This document shows, piece by piece, positions 1 to 5,346 of a stretch of 6,910 bases of DNA. Where the stretch lies: assembly GCA_020441605.1 (NCBI GenBank), contig JAGRLX010000111.1, forward strand, positions 5,628-12,537, written 5' to 3'. The position numbers and the translations under genes are program-made. The notes under the pieces are model-generated. The model was not told the origin of the DNA. It saw only the letters and a list, made by a program, of their open reading frames with translations, and searched no databases. Numbering within the stretch: the stretch's first letter is position 1; the number at the start of each line of letters is the position of its first letter. The stretch is from Alphaproteobacteria bacterium. Lineage in GTDB: Bacteria; Pseudomonadota; Alphaproteobacteria; Rhizobiales; Aestuariivirgaceae.

Positions 1-26
1 GCTCTATCCAGCTGAGCTAAGGGCGC
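1..26 (-). tRNA. tRNA, probably tRNA-Arg, 5' part only (cut by the left edge)
   Basis: Read on the minus strand, the first 26 nt of a tRNA are visible: a 7-nt acceptor strand GCGCCCT, then TA, then a D arm with stem GCTC/GAGC around the loop AGCTGGATA. This has the standard spacing and the conserved D-loop GG. The anticodon arm, T arm and 3' acceptor strand lie outside the window, so the isotype cannot be read directly. A GCGCCC acceptor with this D arm is commonly seen in alphaproteobacterial tRNA-Arg, hence the tentative call. It is transcribed away from the MFS gene. Confidence 0.85.
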
Positions 27-38
27 ACAACGGGAGGC

Positions 39-67
39 TGTCTAATACGCCACGGGCCAGAAGGCAA
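39..67 (-). promoter_or_regulatory. Weak candidate promoter for the tRNA gene
   Basis: On the minus strand, TTGCCT (62-67) sits 17 bp upstream of TAGACA (39-44), which would place the transcription start a few bases before the tRNA 5' end at 26. The -35 match is fair and the -10 match is poor. An overlapping TATTAG (42-47) is a better -10 but is too close to this -35. Position is the main argument. Confidence 0.25.
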
Positions 68-100
68 GCCCAAGTTCTGCATTTTGAAGCGGGGGGCTTG
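65..100. repeat. Short inverted repeat in the gap before the MFS gene
   Basis: CAAGCCC (65-71) and GGGCTTG (94-100) are perfect 7-bp inverted arms around a 22-nt loop. It lies in the 107-bp gap between the tRNA and the MFS start codon. It could form a leader-RNA hairpin or be chance in GC-rich DNA. Confidence 0.3.
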
Positions 101-107
101 TGCGGGC

Positions 108-132
108 GGTGAAGCCTTGCGAAGACTTCACC
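108..132 (+). promoter_or_regulatory. Hairpin directly abutting the MFS start codon
   Basis: GGTGAAG (108-114) and CTTCACC (126-132) form a perfect 7-bp stem with an 11-nt loop, ending one base before the GTG start at 134. The only weak Shine-Dalgarno-like sequence for that start, GAAGA (121-125), lies in the loop. A smaller alternative pairing, GAAG (121-124) with CTTC (126-129), competes with it. This could limit translation initiation, but that is inference from position alone. Confidence 0.35.
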
Positions 133-133
133 C

Positions 134-1315
134 GTGCGCGTGTTTCTGACATTCTTGGCCGCCTATGTGCTGAGCCAGTTCTACCGTTCCTTTCTGGCCG
201 TTATCGCGCCCGAACTGGCCCTGGAGATGCATCTTGGGCCGCAAGCCCTCGGCAACATGCAGGCCTATTGGATATGGGGTTTTGTGGCCATGCAGTTTCC
301 TGTGGGTTGGGCCCTGGATACCCTTGGACCACGCCGCACCGTTGCCAGTCTCATGGCCTTCGCGGTCGCCGGCGCCATCCTCTTTGCACAGGCTGACAGT
401 GCCGCGGCGCTCAATGCCGCCATGGTTCTCATCGGCATTGGTTGTGGCTCAGTCTACATGGGCGCCATCTATGTGTTTGGCCGGGTGCACCGCCCGGACC
501 AGTTCGCCTTGCTCTGTTCATGGTTATTGGGGATCGGCTCAGCCGGAAACCTCCTTGCGGCCGCGCCACTCGCCTGGGCGGCACAGACCATCGGTTGGCG
601 AAACGCCATGTTTGCGATTGCGCTGGCAACCGGCGTCTCGGCCGTGACGATCGCGCTTCTTCTGCGCGATCCGCCACGGGTCGAGCATCATGACAAGGCT
701 GGATTCCTTCACGGCATCATTGCGATCTTGTCTATCCGCGGTCTTTGGCCGCTGCTGCCGATTACCGCCATTGGCTATTCGACTGTTCTTTCAGAACGAG
801 GTCTCTGGGCCGGCCCGTTTCTGTCCGACGTCTTCGGCCTCGAACCAGTGGCGCGCGGGAACGCCTTGCTGGCCATGGCAGCGGCCATGTCGTTCGGCGC
901 CATGGTCTATGGTCCGCTTGACCGGGTTCTCGGCACCCGCAAGTGGATCGTCGTGGCCGGAACCATGGCGACCGCTGCTTGCTTCATCGCATTGGCGACC
1001 CTGGATCTCGCTTTGATCCCGGCCGTCGGCATGATGGCGGCTCTTGGCGCCTTTGGCATGACCTATGGGGTTCTCATGGCGCATGGCCGCGGTTTCGTGC
1101 CCGATCACCTGCTGGGCCGCGGCATCACCCTGCTGAATGTGCTGTTCCTTGGCGGTGCCGGCCTGATGCAGCCCCTGAGCGGCGCCATGATGGCACGATT
1201 GGCCGGGAAGCCTGCCACCGAAGCCTATGCTGATCTGCACCTCTTTTACGGAATTCTGCTGCTTATCGCCCTCGTGATCTATCTTGCCGCCCGCGACATG
1301 CGGCCCCGGAGGTGA
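134..1315 (+). CDS. Major facilitator superfamily (MFS) transporter
   Basis: This is a 393-residue inner-membrane transporter, the normal size for a 12-helix MFS protein. Helix 1 starts near residue 4. The MFS motif A loop between helices 2 and 3 is clear: G58, D62, G65, R67 and R68. A degenerate second copy occurs at the matching place in the second half (G260, D263, R264, G267, R269, K270), as expected from the internal duplication. A short charged stretch near residues 178-193 is the cytoplasmic linker between the halves. The start is taken as GTG at 134, the first start codon after an in-frame TGA at 110-112; it has only a weak ribosome binding site, and GTG at 140 is an alternative. MFS carriers move small solutes by proton or ion coupling. 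The substrate cannot be read from sequence. The overlapping hydrolase gene suggests a small amide- or ester-containing compound, which is inference. Confidence 0.92.
   Translation: MRVFLTFLAAYVLSQFYRSFLAVIAPELALEMHLGPQALGNMQAYWIWGFVAMQFPVGWALDTLGPRRTVASLMAFAVAGAILFAQADSAAALNAAMVLIGIGCGSVYMGAIYVFGRVHRPDQFALLCSWLLGIGSAGNLLAAAPLAWAAQTIGWRNAMFAIALATGVSAVTIALLLRDPPRVEHHDKAGFLHGIIAILSIRGLWPLLPITAIGYSTVLSERGLWAGPFLSDVFGLEPVARGNALLAMAAAMSFGAMVYGPLDRVLGTRKWIVVAGTMATAACFIALATLDLALIPAVGMMAALGAFGMTYGVLMAHGRGFVPDHLLGRGITLLNVLFLGGAGLMQPLSGAMMARLAGKPATEAYADLHLFYGILLLIALVIYLAARDMRPRR
1308..1315 (+). promoter_or_regulatory. Strong ribosome binding site embedded in the MFS stop codon
   Basis: GGAGGTGA is close to the full anti-Shine-Dalgarno complement and includes the MFS stop TGA (1313-1315). 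It lies four bases before ATG 1320, leaving seven bases between GGAGG and the start. This fixes the hydrolase start and indicates that ribosomes finishing the transporter are well placed to begin the hydrolase. Confidence 0.85.
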
Positions 1316-1319
1316 AGTG

Positions 1320-1889
1320 ATGCTCTTCGACCGCACCACGTCCTGCCTGATCGTCATCGACGTGCAGCAGTATTTTCTCGACAAGCTCCCGCAGCCCTGG
1401 CGCAGACCCCTCGTGGCTCGGATCGCATGGCTCATGCGCGTGGCGCAAGCACTCGACATCCCGATCATTGCAACCGCGGAGGACGTGACGAATGATGGCC
1501 CCCTTGTCGCCGATCTGGTGAAGGAATTGCCGCAGGGCACGCATGTACACGACAAGTTGGTCTTCGGTCTGGCAGGCACGCCAGCCATCCTCGATGACGT
1601 CCACCGGACGGGGCGCAAGGAATGCGTCCTTGTGGGTCTCGAAACCGATGTCTGCATCGCCCAATCTGCCCTTGGCCTCATGGCCGAAGGCTATCGCGTC
1701 GCCGTGATCAGCGACGCCACCGCCTCTCCGCCGCCGCACCACGAGGCGGGGATCCGGCGCATCGCCGCGGCCGGCGGCATCATCACCACCTGCAAGGGCA
1801 TACACTACGAATGGGTGCGCGATCTGGCCACGCTCGCGAGGCTTCGCAAGACGATCGGCGAGGACCTTCCGGCGGGTCTCACGCTCTGA
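1320..1889 (+). CDS. Isochorismatase-family cysteine hydrolase
   Basis: This is a 189-residue cytoplasmic hydrolase with the alpha/beta Rossmann-like fold of the isochorismatase/nicotinamidase superfamily. The expected catalytic triad is visible: Asp14 after the first strand (CLIVIDVQ), Lys79 in HDKLVFG, and nucleophile Cys112 in GLETDVCI. The family cis-peptide position falls just before the cysteine (residues 108-111), and the segment V127-D132 followed by T134 matches the usual next strand. Members cleave C-N or ester-type bonds through a cysteine thioester, as in nicotinamidases and N-carbamoyl amidases; the exact substrate is not evident. An in-frame ATG at 1284 lies inside the MFS gene and would add a non-homologous leader, so ATG 1320 is chosen because of the strong ribosome binding site. 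GTG 1317 is a minor alternative. It is co-transcribed with the MFS gene, separated by four bases, and its stop lies 13 bp from the end of the convergent DedA gene. Confidence 0.93.
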   Translation: MLFDRTTSCLIVIDVQQYFLDKLPQPWRRPLVARIAWLMRVAQALDIPIIATAEDVTNDGPLVADLVKELPQGTHVHDKLVFGLAGTPAILDDVHRTGRKECVLVGLETDVCIAQSALGLMAEGYRVAVISDATASPPPHHEAGIRRIAAAGGIITTCKGIHYEWVRDLATLARLRKTIGEDLPAGLTL

Positions 1890-1902
1890 TCGGACAGGCA
1901 AG

Positions 1903-2886
1903 TCAAGTCCTGGCTCCCGTCTTGCCGTACAGCAGGAACGCCTTTGCCGTTGCCCCTGCCAGTGAAAGGACGAGGGCGCCGACATTGCCGAGAAACCCGC
2001 TCGCTGCCGCGAAATTCGTGCCGACGAGGAGGCCGAGGCCGAAATAGCCGAGGGTCCAGACCAACCGGCCGGCCCCTGCGGCAGCGGCAAAGCGCAAGAG
2101 CGACCAGCGGCTGATGCCGGCGATGACGCCCACGACGGAACTGACCTGGGACAAGAGCGACATGCCAAGAAAGACCGTCGCACCACCCCAGCGCTGAAAC
2201 AGGTCCTGGGTCCGAGCGCGGGTCTTGTCGGTGTATCCGATGTAGCGTCCCCAGCGGAGAAGCCAGGAGGGTCGCGCGGCGCGCCCGATGGCATAGGCTG
2301 CGAGATCGCCAAGCAGCGATCCTGTCGCCGCGATAAGAAAAGTCAGCGCCACGGCCATCTGTCCACTGGCGGCGAGTGATCCGGCAAAGGCCGTCACCGG
2401 TCCTGCCGGCACCGGAAGGCCCAGTGAGCCGAAAAACACGATCGCCAGCAGGACCGGATAACCATAGACAAGGACTCCCGACAGCATGCTTGCCGACACC
2501 TGGTCCAGCACACTGTCTTCGCTGTCCGGTGATGACTGCGATGGGCCGTGATCGACGAGCCCTGCAATCACGGTCTGCGCTTCGGCCACCACATCGAAGG
2601 CTTGTTCATTGCGACGTTCGGCGATGGTCCGGATCGACAAGGCACCATCGGTTGCCGCCGCCAATCCGAGGCCTTCGATCAGTCTCGCCCGGCCAACGCC
2701 ATAGGCAGCGGAAAGATAGTCGAGCGTCATCCAGGCACGGATCGAACTGGTTTGCGGCACATTGAGGCTTTGGGCAGCCCGCAGCAGCACGAATGTGCGG
2801 TAGCTCCGCGTGCCATACAGGCCGGCGGCCGCGAGGCACAGGATCAACAGCCCCGTCAACAGTCCGCTGCGCCAGGTGGACCTCAA
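1903..2886 (-). CDS. DedA/VTT-domain (SNARE-associated) membrane protein with N-terminal extension
   Basis: This is a 327-residue membrane protein, longer than a bare DedA protein (about 200). Residues 8-24 form an N-terminal membrane anchor. Residues 48-92 are a small soluble domain around IRAWMTLDYLSAAYGV, which looks like a helix-turn-helix-type fold also seen ahead of other membrane domains. Residues 135-325 are the VTT domain: GLPVPAGP (156-163), G193-D194, the IGR segment (200-202), the RWGGATVFLG segment (232-241) and an AG motif (256-257). DedA proteins move polyprenyl-phosphate carriers or other lipids across the inner membrane. Here the usual acidic residues around the LPxPGE motif and the arginine of the FxxR segment are replaced (S154, A161-G162-P163, M242), so equal activity should not be assumed. 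The start is TTG at 2884-2886, overlapping the TGA stop of the upstream yjbR-like gene. Confidence 0.85.
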   Translation of the reverse strand: MRSTWRSGLLTGLLILCLAAAGLYGTRSYRTFVLLRAAQSLNVPQTSSIRAWMTLDYLSAAYGVGRARLIEGLGLAAATDGALSIRTIAERRNEQAFDVVAEAQTVIAGLVDHGPSQSSPDSEDSVLDQVSASMLSGVLVYGYPVLLAIVFFGSLGLPVPAGPVTAFAGSLAASGQMAVALTFLIAATGSLLGDLAAYAIGRAARPSWLLRWGRYIGYTDKTRARTQDLFQRWGGATVFLGMSLLSQVSSVVGVIAGISRWSLLRFAAAAGAGRLVWTLGYFGLGLLVGTNFAAASGFLGNVGALVLSLAGATAKAFLLYGKTGART

Positions 2887-3254
2887 GCCATCAGCCCCAG
2901 TGTGCGCTGCACCCGCTTGGGCAGGCCGCCGGCCGCCATCCTGTGGCTCGCCCGCAGATAGTCACGAAGAGCCGCATCGTCGACGGTCTCGGAACTTCGA
3001 TGTTGCAGCCATTTCATGCCGCGTGAGGCGAAATAGGGAGCTGGCAGCATGCCGGGCTGGTTCTTGAGCAACTCGTAGCTCATGTCGGATGCCTTGAATG
3101 TGACATGCAGGGTCGAATTCGCCTCCGGCCAGGCAACGGCGAAGACCTTTCCGCTTGCGCCGCCAACTTTCCAGACATGCGCGCCGCCCCATTGAACGAC
3201 ATGGGCGGTGCAGGGCAGGCCGGCGCAGAAGCGATTGTAGTCGTCGAGGGTCAT
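2883..3254 (-). CDS. MmcQ/YjbR-family protein
   Basis: The 123-residue product fits the MmcQ/YjbR family (about 115-125 residues, compact CyaY-like alpha/beta fold, often annotated as DNA-binding but of unclear role). Family marks are the opening helix MTLDDYNRFCAGLP (1-14), W22 and the lysine-glycine stretch K29-G32, KVFAV (36-40), the strand ending in FKAS (53-56), PAPYF (71-75), and the closing LPK segment. ATG at 3252-3254 is chosen because it begins exactly at the family's first helix. The frame stays open upstream to 3413, but those residues look like non-coding read-through. The ribosome binding site is weak. Its TGA overlaps the TTG start of the DedA gene, so the two are probably one transcript. 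Confidence 0.85.
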   Translation of the reverse strand: MTLDDYNRFCAGLPCTAHVVQWGGAHVWKVGGASGKVFAVAWPEANSTLHVTFKASDMSYELLKNQPGMLPAPYFASRGMKWLQHRSSETVDDAALRDYLRASHRMAAGGLPKRVQRTLGLMA

Positions 3255-3318
3255 GAGCTGCTGGATACTGCCATCCCCAATCGTTTCTTTGAAGCCGACC
3301 TGCCTGAACCCTGCAGCC

Positions 3319-3345
3319 GTTGCAGACGCGAGCTGCGTGTGCAAC
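3319..3345. repeat. 27-bp imperfect palindrome, possible operator
   Basis: GTTGCAGACGC (3319-3329) and GCGTGTGCAAC (3335-3345) pair at 10 of 11 positions around the 5-bp centre GAGCT. It directly abuts the candidate -10 of the yjbR promoter and would cover the transcription start, a common place for a repressor site. It could equally form a hairpin at the 5' end of the transcript. No regulator gene is present in the window. Confidence 0.45.
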
Positions 3346-3374
3346 ACTATCAATTTAGCGTAGCAGGCGAGCAA
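3346..3374 (-). promoter_or_regulatory. Candidate promoter for the yjbR-dedA pair
   Basis: On the minus strand, TTGCTC (3369-3374) lies exactly 17 bp from GATAGT (3346-3351), which matches the TATAAT consensus at 4 of 6 positions. Transcription would begin near 3339 and give a leader of roughly 85 nt before ATG 3254. The -35 match is only TTG. Confidence 0.3.
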
Positions 3375-3381
3375 ATGGAAT

Positions 3382-3393
3382 CGCTCGCGAGCG
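3382..3393. repeat. Perfect 12-bp palindrome in the divergent intergenic region
   Basis: CGCTCGCGAGCG is a perfect self-complementary 12-mer. A further GCGAGC at 3367-3372 is inverted relative to GCTCGC at 3383-3388, so the same core appears in a second pairing. It lies just upstream of the candidate yjbR -35 and about 100 bp before the radical SAM start. It may be a protein-binding site or chance. Confidence 0.3.
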
Positions 3394-3431
3394 GAAAGTT
3401 GCGTCAGAATCAAAGCGGCGGCCAGTGTGTT

Positions 3432-3459
3432 GGCGATGCGTTGATCGCGACTTATCGCC
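3432..3459. repeat. Short inverted repeat upstream of the radical SAM gene
   Basis: GGCGAT (3432-3437) and ATCGCC (3454-3459) are perfect 6-bp inverted arms with a 16-nt loop, about 30 bp before the radical SAM start codon. Within the 236-bp gap at 3255-3490 this and the two palindromes above are the only structures I can support. I find no convincing promoter for the plus-strand gene there, and no small gene. Confidence 0.25.
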
Positions 3460-3490
3460 CGTTGCTTTCGGAAATTGAACTGAACATGTC

Positions 3491-5245
3491 ATGCCAGATG
3501 TCTTTCGCCTCGTCGTAATCAAGCCGACCCGATACGATGACCAGGGTTATCCCATTCAATGGTGGCGCTCGACGGTGCCATCCAATTCCCTGGCGTGCAT
3601 CGTGGGCCTTGCCCGCGATTGCAATCGGCGCCGGGTGCTCGGGCACGACGTCGAGATCGTGATTGAGCCGGTCGATGAAGGCAATCGCAGGGTAGAGCCG
3701 GAGAAGATCGCGCGTGAAATCGGGAAGGGCAATGGCCTCGTCGCACTTGCCGGCGTGCAGACAAATCAATTTCCCCGCGCACTCGACCTGGCGCGGAAAT
3801 TCCGCGCTCTGGGCATTCCGGTCTGCGTCGGCGGCTTTCACGTTTCTGGCGTCTACGCCATGTTGAAGATGCCAACGCCCGAGATAGAAGAAGCACTCGC
3901 CATGGGCGTATCGCTGTTTCTCGGCGAGGCGGAAGAGGGGCGGCTGGACCAGGTGCTGCGCGATGCCGCGGCGGGTAGTCTAAAGCCAGTCTATGACTAC
4001 CTGAACGCCTTGCCGAATATTGCAGGGGAACCAATCCCCTTTCTGCCACGCGACGTCGTGAAGCGCACGGTCAGTTCGGTCTCAAGCTTTGACGTTGGCC
4101 GAGGCTGCCCGTTCCAATGTTCTTTCTGCACCATCATCAACGTTCAGGGACGAAAGAGCCGCTTTCGCACGGGCGCCGATCTGGAGGCGATACTGAAGGC
4201 CAATCTGGCCGAGGGAATCGACCGGTTTTTCGTCACCGATGACAATTTGGCCCGCAACAAGAATTGGGAAGAGCTGTTCGATACGATCATCCGGGTGATG
4301 GAAGAGACCGGCCGCAAGCTCTTTCTGACCATCCAGGTCGACACGCTCTGTCACCATATTGCCGGCTTCATTGAGAAGGCGGTGAAGGCCGGTGTCCATC
4401 AAGTCTTCGTCGGCCTCGAAAACATCAACTCCGATAATCTTCAAGCGGTCAAGAAGAAGCAGAACCGCATCACCGACTACCGCGAGATGCTGCTGGCATG
4501 GAAGAAGCATCCGGTCATGATCTCGGCTGGCTATATTGTTGGCTTTCCCAACGACACGCGCCAGTCGCTGTTGAACGACATCGAGATCATCAAACGGGAG
4601 TTGCCGCTCGACTTTCTGTTTCTGAATTACCTGACTCCGTTGCCTGGTTGCGAAGACCATAGGCGGCTGGTCGATCAGGGCGTTTGGATGGATCCTGACC
4701 TCAACAAGTATGACCTGCTGCACCGCGTCACCAAGCATCCTGTCATGAGCGACGAGGAGGCAGACCGCACCTACAGTGACTTGTGGGCGCGATACTATTG
4801 CCACGACCATATGGTGACGGTGCTGCGGCGTGCCTATGCCACCGGGCAGGGAAAGGCTTGGCGCATTGTCGTGCTGTTTACGTTGCTGTCGATCTATAAT
4901 ACCGGCTATTTTCGTCATTACCGCTTTGAGTGGGGACTTTTCCCTCGTCGGTATCGCAAGGACCGCCGGCCGGGGCGGCCAATCGAGAGCCCTCTGGTCT
5001 TCTATCCCCGGCTGGCGCTCGACCTGGCACTATTCGGCATTCTTTATGCGTGGCGGTTCGGGCGATTGAGGCTTGCGCTCTGGCGCATCCGCCGCGATCC
5101 GCACCGCGACACTTATCGCGATGCCGCAGTGACGCCGCCGGACTCCCATGAATTCGAGGACCACGCCCTCTATCATCAGACACGCGGCGCTGACGAAGCC
5201 GTGGAAAGGGCGAAACGCCGTACCCGGCGCCCGATTGATGCCTGA
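3491..5245 (+). CDS. Radical SAM protein with B12-binding-like N-terminal domain
   Basis: This is a 584-residue enzyme of unknown substrate. Residues about 5-150 resemble the cobalamin-binding Rossmann fold that precedes many radical SAM domains: VLGHDVEIV (49-57), an AGVQ strand end, and GGFH (114-117). The canonical DxHxxG cobalamin motif is not visible. The radical SAM core begins near residue 200 with C206-x3-C210-x2-C213, which binds the [4Fe-4S] cluster that cleaves S-adenosylmethionine. The GLE strand (308-310) and the GYIVGFP strand (347-353), which help form the SAM pocket, follow. From about residue 430 there is a tail of about 155 residues with two hydrophobic stretches (one near 508-523) and many basic residues, suggesting membrane contact. 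ATG 3491 is the first start after an in-frame TGA at 3476-3478, with only a distant GGAAA (3470-3474) as ribosome binding site. It stands alone on its strand, divergent from yjbR. I recall similar uncharacterised proteins in alphaproteobacteria. Confidence 0.9.
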   Translation: MPDVFRLVVIKPTRYDDQGYPIQWWRSTVPSNSLACIVGLARDCNRRRVLGHDVEIVIEPVDEGNRRVEPEKIAREIGKGNGLVALAGVQTNQFPRALDLARKFRALGIPVCVGGFHVSGVYAMLKMPTPEIEEALAMGVSLFLGEAEEGRLDQVLRDAAAGSLKPVYDYLNALPNIAGEPIPFLPRDVVKRTVSSVSSFDVGRGCPFQCSFCTIINVQGRKSRFRTGADLEAILKANLAEGIDRFFVTDDNLARNKNWEELFDTIIRVMEETGRKLFLTIQVDTLCHHIAGFIEKAVKAGVHQVFVGLENINSDNLQAVKKKQNRITDYREMLLAWKKHPVMISAGYIVGFPNDTRQSLLNDIEIIKRELPLDFLFLNYLTPLPGCEDHRRLVDQGVWMDPDLNKYDLLHRVTKHPVMSDEEADRTYSDLWARYYCHDHMVTVLRRAYATGQGKAWRIVVLFTLLSIYNTGYFRHYRFEWGLFPRRYRKDRRPGRPIESPLVFYPRLALDLALFGILYAWRFGRLRLALWRIRRDPHRDTYRDAAVTPPDSHEFEDHALYHQTRGADEAVERAKRRTRRPIDA

Positions 5246-5281
5246 CAAGCGGAATCCTGTGCTCCCGATCGGAACAACGGC

Positions 5282-5309
5282 GAATGGCCGGGGAGGGGCC
5301 CGGCCATTC
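5282..5309. terminator. Hairpin between convergent genes, likely two-way terminator
   Basis: Perfect 11-bp arms GAATGGCCGGG (5282-5292) and CCCGGCCATTC (5299-5309) enclose a 6-nt loop. It sits 37 bp after the radical SAM stop codon and 37 bp beyond the clpB stop, as expected for a terminator shared by convergent genes. Neither strand has a strong run of T after the stem (CTGATT on the plus strand, GCCGTTGTT on the minus), so termination may be partial or factor-assisted. Confidence 0.7.
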
Positions 5310-5346
5310 CTGATTGCGAATTCGATATGGTCAGTATTGCACAGGG

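Noticed and set aside
1..133. Possible integration site beside the tRNA
   Set aside because: Integration normally uses the tRNA 3' end, which lies outside the window; the visible side is the 5' end, and no integrase or repeated tRNA fragment is seen.
1284..1319. Earlier ATG at 1284 for the hydrolase
   Set aside because: It lies inside the MFS coding end, adds a proline- and glycine-rich leader unlike the family, and ignores the strong ribosome binding site at 1308-1315.
1893..1912. CAGG/CCTG inverted pairing and tandem AAGTC between the hydrolase and dedA genes
   Set aside because: A 4-bp stem with a 10-nt loop and a 5-bp repeat are too weak to call a terminator or repeat.
791..2312. Long minus-strand open frames opposite the MFS and hydrolase genes
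   Set aside because: Their translations are low-complexity, arginine- and histidine-rich and match no family, while the plus-strand frames have clear domains and catalytic residues. They are shadows of GC-rich coding DNA.
3255..3413. In-frame extension of the yjbR-like reading frame to an upstream ATG at 3413, adding 53 residues
   Set aside because: The MmcQ/YjbR fold begins exactly at the ATG at 3254; the extension matches nothing I know, contains the candidate promoter and palindrome, and would make the protein too long for the family.
4082..4918. Minus-strand 278-residue open frame opposite the radical SAM gene
   Set aside because: It runs opposite the conserved cluster-binding and SAM-pocket codons and shows no recognisable domain.
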